NCBI GenBank assembly: GCA_937904535.1
Contig: CALELC010000032.1
Coordinates: forward strand, 1 to 24,866
DNA length: 24,866 nucleotides
From: an uncultured Planctomycetaceae bacterium
GTDB lineage: Bacteria; Planctomycetota; Planctomycetia; Pirellulales; Pirellulaceae
Reading direction: 5' to 3'
Positions 7,175 to 15,299 of the stretch are shown here, in pieces. Position numbers and translations under genes: made by a program. The notes below the pieces were generated by a model. It was not told the origin of the DNA. It made no database searches and saw only the letters and a program-made list of their open reading frames with translations. How positions within the stretch are numbered: the stretch's first letter is position 1; each line of letters begins with the position of its first letter.

Positions 7175-9496
7175 CTAATCCTGGATCGTGAACTCAGGTG
7201 AGTTGAGCATCGCCCACATCAAATCTTCCACCGCTTCTCGGCGTTTCTCGCCCGCGGCGTTGATCAACTGCGCCGCGTACGCTCGCTCATCGGCGGTTGG
7301 GAAGCGTGAGTAGGCCGCCAGGTACAGCTCTTCAACTACGGTTTCGGCCGATGCGTCGCTCGCCGCCAGTTTTGCGGCTCGTCCGGAACCGCTGCGAATT
7401 CGGGAATCGATGTCGCGGTCGTTCATCAAGTGCAACGCCTGCGTGACCGTCGAGTCGGGAATCCGTTCGCAGGGTGGATCCTGATTCTCGTCCGGACGGC
7501 CAAAGGTGTCGAGGAACATCGAACCGGCGCGGTGCGTCCACAACTGCGTGGCCCGTGACTGGGGCGGCATTCCGCTGAAGGACGTCGGCGTCTGCGTTAC
7601 ATCTGCAATCGCATCGAGCAAGGTCTCGGCCCGCAACTGGTGGCGATAGTGCCGCGAGTAATTCAGCCGATCACCCACGTTGGTTTCGTTGGGGGCTGAA
7701 CTGGTGGCGTAGGCGCGTGAACTGGTGATCGTCCGCATCAAGTCTTTGACGTTGTAGCCGCTGGCCTGGAAATGCTTGGCCAATGCCTCAAGCAGTTCTG
7801 GGTGGGTTGGCGGATTGGTGCTGCGGAGATCGTCGACCGGATCGACCACGCCGCGGCCCATCAGCACTGCCCAGATGCGATTGACCTGCACCTTGGCGAA
7901 GTAATCGTTTTCGGGCGACGTGATCCATTTGGCCAGCACCTCGCGCGGGTCTTGGCCGCTGGCGATTTCTTCGCTGTCCCCAAACAGTGGCCGCGGCGCC
8001 AGCACTTCGCCGGTGACGGGATGTTTCACCGACCCGCTGCCGGAGAAGAACATGATCTCTTCGGAGCCGGAAATCGGTGGCGACAAGCCGGTGCCTTTGC
8101 GCCCGATCTGTGCGAAATAAGCGGCAAACTGATAGAAGTCCTGCTGGCTCCACTTCTCAAAGGGGTGGTGGTGGCACTTCGCACAGTCCAGGCGAATACC
8201 GAGAAATAGTTGGCTGACCAGGGTCGTGATTTCTTCAGGATCGCGGCGGTCGCGGTACAGCGTGACCGCCCCGTTTTGCCAGGTGCTTCCCTGGGCGGTG
8301 ATCAGGCGGCGCGCGAACTCGTCGTACGGCACGTCCTGACGGAACTGGTCGCGGATCCAGTTGTCATAGTTCAGCACCGCCTTGATGCCGACGCGATAAG
8401 GATTGGGGCGCAACAGGTCTGCCCACTGATTGGCCCAGTGATCGACGTACTCGGGGCGTTCCAGCAAGCGATCGACCAGTTCGCGGCGCCGCTGGACCCG
8501 TTCTTCATCTGTGCGGCTGTCGGAACCATCGGCGCTGAGAAACTCGCGCGCCTCTTCTACCGATGGCAGGCGGCCGATCAGATCGGTGTAGACGCGGCGG
8601 AGAAAGATGTGATCCGGGGCTGGTTCTGAGGGGAGGATCGCGAGCTGACGCAGCTTGGCGTCGATGTGCTCGTCGATGAAATTGTATTGCGGCAGGTGCG
8701 CGAACGCTTCTTCGGAGAGCTGTTCGCCTTGCGGGATGACCACATCCGCGACCGAGATGTGGTTCATGTATCGCACCATCACCGCCGTTTCCCCCGGCAA
8801 GGCGGCAGCGGTCATCACACCCGCTTCGTCCACCCCGACAACCGACGCTTCATTGGAGAGATACGTCGCCAAGCGGGTGACATCGCGAGTTGAGCCATCG
8901 CTGTAGTGGGCGAGGACCTGCAGCGATTGCTGCTCGCCCGGCGACAGCGAGAACTTGTCCTGCACCAACTGCACCCGTTCGAGAGTCGGCTCATGCTCGA
9001 CCCGTCGCGGAGCACCCTGGGCAATCCAGTGGAGCAGGGTTTGGTATGGTTCCGAGCCGACTTCCATTCGCCGCCCACCACCGTGCGGCAATTCAGCGGT
9101 TGCCTTTTGAATCAGCAGGCTCGCTGCGGGCACTGCGGGAAAGATCCGGCGCCCTCGCGCTTCGCGGACCACGGCGTTGTAGTCGAAGTCCGAATCAAAA
9201 CCGAGCAAGGACAGTTGAAACCCATTTTGGCCGCGCTGTTTGCCGTGGCAGGGCCCGCTGTTGCAGCCCAGCGCGGATAGAATCGGTTGAATGTCCAGCT
9301 CAAAGCTGATCTCCTGGCCGTGTGGCGAGGTTGCTGCCGCAGCCGTGGTTGCCGCGGTCGCAGCCGTCGGCTCGGCTGCCGCTGCTTGCCCAGCCGCGAT
9401 CGCAACGAATAAGGGACAGACAACCAACGGAACGAGCGTGGCAGCGACGCCAAACAGGGAGCTGCGAGATCCAGTCCGCATCGGTGAGCGAGTCAT
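7175..9496 (-). CDS. DUF1549/DUF1553 secreted protein with c-type haem motifs
   Basis: A 773-residue exported protein of the planctomycete DUF1549/DUF1553 class. After a signal peptide (hydrophobic core ~residues 14-40) comes a cytochrome-c-like segment with C78-N-S-G-P-C83-H84, four residues between the cysteines instead of the usual two. Residues ~175-255 look like a bacterial Ig-like (Big2) domain (LSPGEQQSLQVLAHYSDGST). DUF1549 follows at ~270-450 and ends with a canonical haem-binding CAKCH (438-442) in the conserved CHHHPFEKW context. DUF1553 covers ~510-750, including VNRIWAVLMGRG and the closing LNSPEF motif. The length fits the family. Function is not established; linkage to polysaccharide or sulfated-glycan degradation is common in this phylum, but no sulfatase or glycosidase is adjacent here. 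The next gene starts 7 bases downstream. The upstream 123-bp gap shows no clear Shine-Dalgarno sequence. Confidence 0.85.
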   Translation of the reverse strand: MTRSPMRTGSRSSLFGVAATLVPLVVCPLFVAIAAGQAAAAEPTAATAATTAAAATSPHGQEISFELDIQPILSALGCNSGPCHGKQRGQNGFQLSLLGFDSDFDYNAVVREARGRRIFPAVPAASLLIQKATAELPHGGGRRMEVGSEPYQTLLHWIAQGAPRRVEHEPTLERVQLVQDKFSLSPGEQQSLQVLAHYSDGSTRDVTRLATYLSNEASVVGVDEAGVMTAAALPGETAVMVRYMNHISVADVVIPQGEQLSEEAFAHLPQYNFIDEHIDAKLRQLAILPSEPAPDHIFLRRVYTDLIGRLPSVEEAREFLSADGSDSRTDEERVQRRRELVDRLLERPEYVDHWANQWADLLRPNPYRVGIKAVLNYDNWIRDQFRQDVPYDEFARRLITAQGSTWQNGAVTLYRDRRDPEEITTLVSQLFLGIRLDCAKCHHHPFEKWSQQDFYQFAAYFAQIGRKGTGLSPPISGSEEIMFFSGSGSVKHPVTGEVLAPRPLFGDSEEIASGQDPREVLAKWITSPENDYFAKVQVNRIWAVLMGRGVVDPVDDLRSTNPPTHPELLEALAKHFQASGYNVKDLMRTITSSRAYATSSAPNETNVGDRLNYSRHYRHQLRAETLLDAIADVTQTPTSFSGMPPQSRATQLWTHRAGSMFLDTFGRPDENQDPPCERIPDSTVTQALHLMNDRDIDSRIRSGSGRAAKLAASDASAETVVEELYLAAYSRFPTADERAYAAQLINAAGEKRREAVEDLMWAMLNSPEFTIQD

Positions 9497-9619
9497 GGGC
9501 GGCGGGTTGTTCAGGTGGGTGATGAACGGGTGGGACCGCCAGTATAGCTGATCGACTGGCGCAAGAGATCCGAATTTGATTCTGGGAGGCTGATTTCTGC
9601 CAGCCGAGCGAGCGCCATT

Positions 9620-10864
9620 CTAGGACGACAGCCCTGCCAGTTCTGCAGCGCGGCGGACGCGGGTGATGGCGATCATGTACGCGGCCACACGCAACGACAC
9701 GTTGTGCTGCTGCGACATCTGCCACACAGCCTCAAAAGCATCGGTCATCGTGCGGTCGAGCTCCTGCCGCACTCGGTCGAGGCTCCAGCGGTAATGCTGG
9801 CGGTTCTGCACCCATTCAAAGTAGCTGACGGTGACGCCGCCAGCGTTGGCCAGGATGTCGGGCAGAATCGTGACGCCTCGTTCGCACAGCCGCTGATCGG
9901 CCAGCGGCAGGATCGGACCGTTGGCGGCTTCGACGATCACCGAGGCCGAGATCGAGTCACAATTCTCAGCGTTGATCACGCCGCCCAGGGCCGCGGGAAT
10001 CAGAATATCGATGTCGTCGAGCCACAGCAGGGCGCTCGCCGGCAGCCGTTCGCACTTGTCGTAATCTTCGAGCGTGTGCTCGGGGTGGTGCAGCACGTGC
10101 CGGAGCATGTCGGGAATGTTGAGCCCGTCGGGGTCAAAGTACGTGCCTGTGACGTCGCCGATGGCCACGATCGGAAACTGCGCTTCATGCAAAAACTTGG
10201 CGGCATGGGAGCCGACATTGCCAAAGCCTTGGATCGCGACGCGGGAGTGCTCGGGTTTGCGTCCCAGCCGTTTGATCATTTTGGTCGTCAGCGTCCCCAC
10301 GCCGCGACCGGTCGCTTCTTCGCGGCCACGAGCGCCGTATTCTTCGACCGGTTTGCCGGTGATCACCGAGGGATTGAAGCCATGGTACTTTTCCCACTGG
10401 TTGCGAAACCAACCCATTACCCGGTAATCGGTGCCCATGTCGGGAGCCGGGATATCGGTGTCCGGGCCGACGATGTCGTGGATCTGGTCGACAAAGGCGC
10501 GGGTCAAGCGTTCGAGTTCGCGAGGGGAGAGCGAACGCGGATCAACGCCGATGCCACCTTTGGCGCCACCGTAGGGCAAATCGACGACCGCGGTTTTCCA
10601 TGTCATCAGGCTCGCCAGCGAACGCACTTCGTCCAGATCGACCTGGGGGTGATAGCGCAGGCCGCCCTTCATCGGCCCACGGCTGTTGTCATGCTGCACG
10701 CGAAATCCGACGAGTGTGGAGAGATCGCCATTGTCGCGTTCAAACGTCACTTGCACCTGGACCTCGCGGCGCGGCATCAGCAGCATCTCGCGGATCGAGT
10801 CGCTCAGTTCCAACCGGTCCGCTGCCAGATCAAAGAAGTACTGGGTCGCTTCAAAGGCTTTCAT
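9620..10864 (-). CDS. gdhA: Glutamate dehydrogenase (Glu/Leu/Phe/Val dehydrogenase family)
   Basis: A 414-residue cytoplasmic enzyme for reversible oxidative deamination of glutamate to 2-oxoglutarate and ammonia. Family motifs are complete: substrate-binding lysines in GPMKGGLRYHP (K66) and TWKTAV (K90), the catalytic lysine in PYGGAKGGIG (K102), the conserved aspartate in PAPDMGT (D142), and a Rossmann motif GFGNVG (213-218). The C-terminal ILANAGGVTVSYFEWVQN segment and the ~415-residue length match the hexameric class. Cofactor preference (NAD or NADP) cannot be settled from the motifs. Substrate could in principle be another amino acid, but glutamate is the most probable. The gene lies 48 bases after the 2-hydroxyacid dehydrogenase gene on the same strand and may be co-transcribed with it. 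Confidence 0.9.
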   Translation of the reverse strand: MKAFEATQYFFDLAADRLELSDSIREMLLMPRREVQVQVTFERDNGDLSTLVGFRVQHDNSRGPMKGGLRYHPQVDLDEVRSLASLMTWKTAVVDLPYGGAKGGIGVDPRSLSPRELERLTRAFVDQIHDIVGPDTDIPAPDMGTDYRVMGWFRNQWEKYHGFNPSVITGKPVEEYGARGREEATGRGVGTLTTKMIKRLGRKPEHSRVAIQGFGNVGSHAAKFLHEAQFPIVAIGDVTGTYFDPDGLNIPDMLRHVLHHPEHTLEDYDKCERLPASALLWLDDIDILIPAALGGVINAENCDSISASVIVEAANGPILPLADQRLCERGVTILPDILANAGGVTVSYFEWVQNRQHYRWSLDRVRQELDRTMTDAFEAVWQMSQQHNVSLRVAAYMIAITRVRRAAELAGLSS

Positions 10865-10912
10865 ATTGACTCATCAGGTGCAGTGGAAACGAGGGATTCT
10901 GCAGATGCTGGC

Positions 10913-11884
10913 TCATCCAATGGGACATCTCAGCGGCCGCCCCGCCAACCCCGCCAACAGGTTGTCAACGCAGATCTCCGCCATCGCATCCCGAGTGGCC
11001 ACCGTTGCGCTGCCGATATGTGGCAAGATGATGCAATTGGGGAGCCCGACCAGCGGATGATCCGGTGGCAGCGGTTCAGGCTCGGTCACATCTAGGCCGG
11101 CCGCCGCCGGTCGCCCCTGTTTGAGCGCTTGGACCAGTGCGTCTTGATCGATCACCGCACCCCGCGCGGTGTTGATCAGCACCGCCGTTGGCTTCATCAG
11201 CGCCAGTTCCCTCTGTGAGATCAGGCCGTGGGTGTCTGCGGTTAGGGCGGTGTGCAACGACACAAAGTCGCTCTCTTGCAGCAGTTGGTCGAGTGTTACC
11301 CGCTGCGCGTGGGGTAAAGCGTCGAGCTGCTTTTCGCTGCGCGCGGTGTAGAGCACACGCATTCCCCAACCGCCGGCTAGTCGCCGGGCCACCGCCGCCC
11401 CGATCCGCCCCATGCCGACGATCCCCAGCGTTCTGCCGGTGAGATCTTGTCCTAGCCAACCGGTCGGTTCCCAGGTTTGCCAGCCACCGCTGCGGACTTC
11501 GTCGGCGGCCGGCTGCAAGTGTCGCGCGGCCGCTAGCAGCAGCGCCACAGCGATGTCGGCCGTCGCGTCGGTTAACACGTCAGGGGTGTTGCCCACCGCG
11601 ATGCCGCGCCGGCGAGCTTCGGCCAAGTCAATGTTGTTGACCCCGACGGCGAAGTTGCTGACCACCTTCAGCTGCGGCCCGGCCGCATCAAACACCTCGG
11701 CATCGATGGTGTCCGAAAGCAGCGACACGATGCCGGCACAGCCACGCACCGAGGCGAGCAGTTGGTCGCGTGACGGTGGCAGTCGTTCCGGCCACACGTT
11801 TGCTTCGGTGGCCTGCTGCAGCCGCGTCAGCCCGGCGGATGGAAGCTTGCGAGAGGCAAAAATGCGAGGACGAGACTCGGCCAT
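10913..11884 (-). CDS. D-2-hydroxyacid dehydrogenase (glyoxylate/hydroxypyruvate reductase type)
   Basis: A 323-residue NAD(P)-dependent dehydrogenase. The cofactor-binding motif is GMGRIG (157-162). The catalytic triad is visible as R241 (LINTARGAV), E270 (DVTEPEP) and H289 (ILPHIGSA). The substrate domain contains SNFAVGVNNIDL and GNTPDVLTDATADIA, the latter typical of glyoxylate/hydroxypyruvate reductases and glycerate dehydrogenases rather than of phosphoglycerate dehydrogenase. It also lacks the C-terminal ACT domain of long SerA enzymes. Expected reactions are glyoxylate to glycolate or hydroxypyruvate to D-glycerate; the exact substrate cannot be read from sequence. It is divergent from the TPR gene, and its own promoter should lie in 11885-12141. 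Confidence 0.85.
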   Translation of the reverse strand: MAESRPRIFASRKLPSAGLTRLQQATEANVWPERLPPSRDQLLASVRGCAGIVSLLSDTIDAEVFDAAGPQLKVVSNFAVGVNNIDLAEARRRGIAVGNTPDVLTDATADIAVALLLAAARHLQPAADEVRSGGWQTWEPTGWLGQDLTGRTLGIVGMGRIGAAVARRLAGGWGMRVLYTARSEKQLDALPHAQRVTLDQLLQESDFVSLHTALTADTHGLISQRELALMKPTAVLINTARGAVIDQDALVQALKQGRPAAAGLDVTEPEPLPPDHPLVGLPNCIILPHIGSATVATRDAMAEICVDNLLAGLAGRPLRCPIG

Positions 11885-12008
11885 AGATGAGGTGCCTGGA
11901 GCGATGCCATGCCGGGGGAATCAGGGAGCCAGCGGCCAGCCGCCCCTTAGCGGCAACTCCTTGCCCGGCGAATCCCCAGATTTCGATGTGTTCGAACCGC
12001 TTGCCGAT

Positions 12009-12075
12009 ACGTTACGATAAACCCTTACGCCTTGGACGACCGGCGCGTTCCCTACCAGCGGAACGTTACCATAAA
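12009..12075 (+). repeat. Direct repeat pair in the divergent promoter region
   Basis: ACGTTACGATAAA (12009-12021) and ACGTTACCATAAA (12063-12075) match at 12 of 13 positions and are 54 bp apart, about five helical turns. They lie between the divergent 2-hydroxyacid dehydrogenase and TPR genes. Paired operator sites are one explanation; a chance or decayed repeat is another. Nothing else clear was seen in this 257-bp gap. Confidence 0.3.
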
Positions 12076-12141
12076 TCACTGCGGACGTTCCTGCATCCCA
12101 GTGCACGCCTCTGAGTTTCACCGCAACCCTTGAGCCATCCG

Positions 12142-13989
12142 ATGACATCGCCACGACATTCCCGCAGCACGGCGGCCGCTCGCAATCTCGATCGGTTTCA
12201 TTGCGCCGTTGCTCTGCTGACGTTCCTGTTGATCGCTGGTTTGATTTTCGCGACCGTCACCGCCAGTGGCCAAGAGGCAGCCCCGCCTGCGGCTGAGCCA
12301 GCCCCGTCCGAACCAGCCCCGTCCGAACCAGCCCCGTCCGAACCGTCACCGGCCGCAGAACAACCGTCCGCGGCGGAGCAACCGCCAGCCACCGAGCCTG
12401 AGCCAGGTGCCGAGGATGGCCAAGCCGATCTGGACGAAGCGATGCTGCGGCGGATCGATGCCGAAACACCGAAGCAGCTTGAAGCGGTCGTGGCGCTATT
12501 GGAATCCGCGATTGCCAAAGGACTCAGCGACGAAAGCCGCTCATTCGCCAACAAAATGGTGGCGTCGATTCAGCTCGAACGTGCCCAAGCGACCGCAGCT
12601 CAATTGGTCCAGGGCGGTGGACTGCGGGTTCGTAGCCTCCGCGCCGAAGCGCTTGAGTTGCTCAAGTCGGCGATCAAGCGCGATCCCGAATTGGTGGACG
12701 CTTACCTGCTGATCGCACGGCTGCACCTGCTGCCGGAAGGCGACGCTGAAGAGGTTCGCATTGCCACGACCAAAGCGATCGAATTGCTGCAAGACAACCC
12801 GCAGGCTCAAAGCGGTGCCTACTTGCTGCGAGCGCTACGGCAGGTCGATGACGAAGCTCGGACCGCCGACTTGGATAAGGCCGTGGCGACCGATCCCAGC
12901 AATGCGGAAGCGCGGCAGGCCCGCGCTTTGTTGCGACTGCAACAAGAAGATGTCAACGGCGCCGTTGAGGACCTCAAGGCGCTGCTCAAGCAAGATCCGA
13001 CCAATCAAGCTGTTGCCCAGGTTGCGGTCGAGCAGTTGGTCAACCTCGACCGCACCGACGATGCGCTGGCCCTGCTCAATGAGGCGTTGCAGGCGAATCC
13101 GAGCGAAGGACTCTACCGGCTCCGCGGCATTATCCTCCGCGCCGAAGGCAAAGAAGAGGAAGCTCTGGCTGATTTCGGCAAGGCGCTGGCGATGCAGCCC
13201 AAGGATCCGGTGTCGCTGCTGCAGCGAGCCGAGATTTCGCTGGGACGCGGCGACGTCAAATCGGCCAAACGCGACCTCAATGAGGCGATCCGCGTCGAGC
13301 CACGCGTGGCTGACAGCGTGGCGGCGGTTCGCGTCCGCTGCTACATCGCCGTTGAGGAAGGCCGAATCGCCGACGCCATCAACGACATGAACCTGATCGT
13401 GCAGGCGAGCCCGGATGAGCCGTTCTGGACACTGCAACTGGCCAACCTGTACCTCCAGGACAAACGTCCTCGCAAAGCGATCGAGCTGACCAACATTATT
13501 CTGGATCGCGATCCCAAAAACGTATCCGCGTTGCGAACCCGCGCCGATACGCTGCTGGGACTCGGTGATCATGCCGCTGCCATCAAAGATTATGACCAGG
13601 CCCTCGCTGCGGAGATCGAAAGCCCGCAACAGCGGAGCGGGATCCTCAACAACTTGGCCTGGGTGTTGGCCACCTCGCCCAAGGATGAGCTGCGTGACGG
13701 CCAGCGGGCGATCAAATTGGCAACCGAAGCCGCCGAATTGACCGAGTTTAAAGAGGCTCACATCCTCAGCACCCTGGGGGCCGCCTACGCCGAAACCGGC
13801 AACTTTGAAGAGGCGATCAAGTGGAGCAGCAAAGCGGTCGAACTCGGTCGTGAGGACGAGCACGATCAGATCGAGCAACTGGAGGAAGAGCTGGAGAGCT
13901 ACCGCCAGAACAAGCCGTGGCGTGAAAAGCAAGAGACTGAGGAAAATCAAGCCCCGTTGCTCGGTCCCGATGATTTAATCGATACTTGA
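12142..13989 (+). CDS. Membrane-anchored tetratricopeptide-repeat (TPR) protein
   Basis: A 615-residue protein. A basic N-terminus is followed by a hydrophobic helix (about residues 22-42: CAVALLTFLLIAGLIFATV), which may be a signal anchor. Residues ~45-95 are a Pro/Ala/Glu-rich linker containing three copies of PAPSE. The rest is a series of TPR helices, seen for example in DPELVDAYLLIARLHL, DPSNAEARQARALLRLQ, NPSEGLYRLRGIILRAEGK, DPKNVSALRTRADTLLGLG and LSTLGAAYAETGNFEEAI. The ATG at 12142 is preferred; an in-frame TTG lies four codons upstream. TPR proteins act as scaffolds for protein complexes, and here the TPR region most likely faces the periplasm. No partner can be named from context. 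The C-terminus is acidic and charged. Confidence 0.85.
   Translation: MTSPRHSRSTAAARNLDRFHCAVALLTFLLIAGLIFATVTASGQEAAPPAAEPAPSEPAPSEPAPSEPSPAAEQPSAAEQPPATEPEPGAEDGQADLDEAMLRRIDAETPKQLEAVVALLESAIAKGLSDESRSFANKMVASIQLERAQATAAQLVQGGGLRVRSLRAEALELLKSAIKRDPELVDAYLLIARLHLLPEGDAEEVRIATTKAIELLQDNPQAQSGAYLLRALRQVDDEARTADLDKAVATDPSNAEARQARALLRLQQEDVNGAVEDLKALLKQDPTNQAVAQVAVEQLVNLDRTDDALALLNEALQANPSEGLYRLRGIILRAEGKEEEALADFGKALAMQPKDPVSLLQRAEISLGRGDVKSAKRDLNEAIRVEPRVADSVAAVRVRCYIAVEEGRIADAINDMNLIVQASPDEPFWTLQLANLYLQDKRPRKAIELTNIILDRDPKNVSALRTRADTLLGLGDHAAAIKDYDQALAAEIESPQQRSGILNNLAWVLATSPKDELRDGQRAIKLATEAAELTEFKEAHILSTLGAAYAETGNFEEAIKWSSKAVELGREDEHDQIEQLEEELESYRQNKPWREKQETEENQAPLLGPDDLIDT
12301..12345 (+). 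repeat. 15-bp tandem repeat, three copies (PAPSE linker)
   Basis: The unit gccccgtccgaacca occurs three times head to tail at 12301-12315, 12316-12330 and 12331-12345; the last copy differs only in its final base. It encodes the APSEP/PAPSE linker between membrane anchor and TPR region. Near identity at the DNA level, including third positions, indicates recent duplication. Confidence 0.9.
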
Positions 13990-14100
13990 TCGTGTTGGCC
14001 GCCGCTGGTGGGCCGCCGCTGGTAGGCTCTTGGGCGGCAGATCGGCTGACCGCCCCTGTCTCGTTCTGTTTCCTCTGGACCGCACGCCGCAACATTCGCT

Positions 14101-14640
14101 TTGGATACTCAGCAAACTGCGGCGGCACCGCTGACGATGGTCATCGCCGCGACGCCCTCCGGCGTGATCGGTCATGAGAACAGCATGCCGTGGCGGCTGA
14201 GCACGGATCTGGCGCGGTTCAAAAAAATCACGATGGGCGGCGCGTTGATCATGGGTCGGAAGACCTTTGATTCGATCGGCCGTCCGCTGCCGGGGCGGGA
14301 GACGATCGTGATCACCCGCCAGCAGGCCTGGCAGCACGAGGGGGTGCATTGTGCGGGCTCCCCGGAGGAAGCTCTGCGGCTCCTCCATCAGCTTGGCCGT
14401 CAAGGCTTCGTCGTCGGCGGAGCCGAAATCTTTCACCTGATGTTTCCGCAGGTTGAGCAAATTTGGTGGACTTGCGTGTGGTCAGCCACCGAGGGAGATA
14501 CCCGGGTTGAACTGTCGCTAGCTGATTTTCGTTTGGTCGAGATCGCCAGGCTGCCTCAGACCGCTCGCGACAGCGCCCCGACGGAGTTACAGAAGTGGGT
14601 GCGGAAAAAAACGATGCCAAAAAACGCACGTCCCCATTGA
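14101..14640 (+). CDS. folA: Dihydrofolate reductase
   Basis: NADPH-dependent reduction of dihydrofolate to tetrahydrofolate. Motifs run in order: beta-1 TMVIAATPSGVIG, the substrate loop MPWRLSTDLARFK with the catalytic acid at D36, the cofactor segment MGRKTFDSIGRPLPGR, then VVGGAEIF. The length, ~179 residues, is normal. Start choice is awkward: the first ATG (14137) would begin inside beta-1, so the TTG at 14101 is used. No good Shine-Dalgarno sequence precedes either. The C-terminal residues (VRKKTMPKNARPH) extend past the usual end and are basic. The TGA stop overlaps the -35 box of the rpsM promoter. Its position directly upstream of ribosomal protein genes is probably not functional coupling. 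Confidence 0.88.
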   Translation: MDTQQTAAAPLTMVIAATPSGVIGHENSMPWRLSTDLARFKKITMGGALIMGRKTFDSIGRPLPGRETIVITRQQAWQHEGVHCAGSPEEALRLLHQLGRQGFVVGGAEIFHLMFPQVEQIWWTCVWSATEGDTRVELSLADFRLVEIARLPQTARDSAPTELQKWVRKKTMPKNARPH

Positions 14641-14666
14641 GTTTTCTCGCGCCGTTGCACTATATT
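14637..14666 (+). promoter_or_regulatory. Sigma70-like promoter for the rpsM operon
   Basis: TTGAGT (14637-14642) and TATATT (14661-14666) are separated by 18 bases. The -10 box matches the consensus at five of six positions and the -35 at four of six. It lies ~108 bases before the rpsM start and overlaps the folA stop codon. The predicted transcript would have a ~100-base leader containing an inverted repeat. Confidence 0.55.
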
Positions 14667-14713
14667 CTCCGATCCCTAGCCTGACACATTTTCCCATTCA
14701 TCAAGTTTTCACG

Positions 14714-14733
14714 CGATTTTGATAGCAAAATCG
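14714..14733 (+). promoter_or_regulatory. Hairpin in the rpsM leader
   Basis: CGATTTTG (14714-14721) and CAAAATCG (14726-14733) are perfect 8-base complements around a 4-base loop. The element lies in the expected 5' leader of the ribosomal operon, ~40 bases before rpsM. AATCGGCT occurs at 14729-14736 and again at 14749-14756, 20 bases apart. A role in feedback by a ribosomal protein is possible; a DNA operator is the alternative. No U-run follows, so it is not a standard terminator. Confidence 0.4.
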
Positions 14734-14773
14734 GCTGTGACTTGCCCCAATCGGCTCTGCCGGAGGCCGCGCT

Positions 14774-15157
14774 ATGCCCCGTATGATGGGCGTTGATATC
14801 CCCAACGACAAGCAGATTCAGTACTCGATGACCTATCTCTACGGAGTGGGGCTCTACTTGGCTCGCGAAATTTGCGAGAAGCTGTCGATTGATCCGACTC
14901 GCCGAGCCAGTGACCTGACCGAAGAGGAGCTCAGCCGCATTTCGACGATGCTCGAGCGCGACTACACGGTCGAAGGGCCGCTGCGTCGTCAGATCGCTCA
15001 AAACATCAGCCGACTCCGCGAGATTCGCTGCTATCGTGGGATTCGGCACCGCGTCGGCTTGCCGGTTCGTGGCCAGCGCACCAAGACCAATGCACGTACC
15101 CGGAAAGGCCCGCGGAAGACGGTTGCCGGTAAGAAGGGCGTTAAGGACCTGCGGTAG
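14774..15157 (+). CDS. rpsM: 30S ribosomal protein S13 (uS13)
   Basis: A 127-residue protein of normal length. It has the S13 features: PRMMGVDIPNDKQIQYSMTY at the start, a helix-two-turn-helix region, IRCYRGIRHRVGLPVRGQRT, and a basic TKTNARTRKGPRKTVAGKK tail. It binds the head of the small subunit and contacts the large subunit and P-site tRNA. A strong Shine-Dalgarno GGAGG at 14762-14766 is seven bases before the ATG. It is the first gene of a short alpha operon; rpmJ, infA and secY, often found upstream in bacteria, are not here. Confidence 0.97.
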   Translation: MPRMMGVDIPNDKQIQYSMTYLYGVGLYLAREICEKLSIDPTRRASDLTEEELSRISTMLERDYTVEGPLRRQIAQNISRLREIRCYRGIRHRVGLPVRGQRTKTNARTRKGPRKTVAGKKGVKDLR

Positions 15158-15259
15158 TCATTGCCGCTGGGGCCAGTGCCTCGGCCCGGTTTCAGGTTGC
15201 CCGCAGTCGGTTGCTTGCCGGCTGAGTTGCGGCGGTCAAAGGGTGGTTTCATTTGCTCA

Positions 15260-15299
15260 GGGCATGGCGGCCCGCACGCTTGCGGCCGCGGCGTTGCCC
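15260..15299 (+). promoter_or_regulatory. Strong structured element between rpsM and rpsK
   Basis: GCGGCCCGCA (15267-15276) pairs with TGCGGCCGC (15281-15289) over nine base pairs with one bulged C and a CGCT tetraloop. An outer stem GGGCA/TGCCC (15260-15264 with 15295-15299) closes it. It occupies the middle of a 259-bp spacer that separates rpsM and rpsK, genes usually only tens of bases apart. No U-run follows. It may be an attenuator, a processing site or a ribosomal-protein binding site. I found no small gene in this spacer. Confidence 0.4.

Noticed and set aside
9704..11095. 463-codon plus-strand frame opposite gdhA and the hydroxyacid dehydrogenase
   Set aside because: It lies antisense to two genes with complete catalytic motifs. 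GC-rich codon bias commonly leaves the complement open; no domain is visible.
12835..13950. 371-codon minus-strand frame opposite the TPR gene
   Set aside because: Shadow of a strongly codon-biased gene; the TPR frame has clear repeat periodicity.
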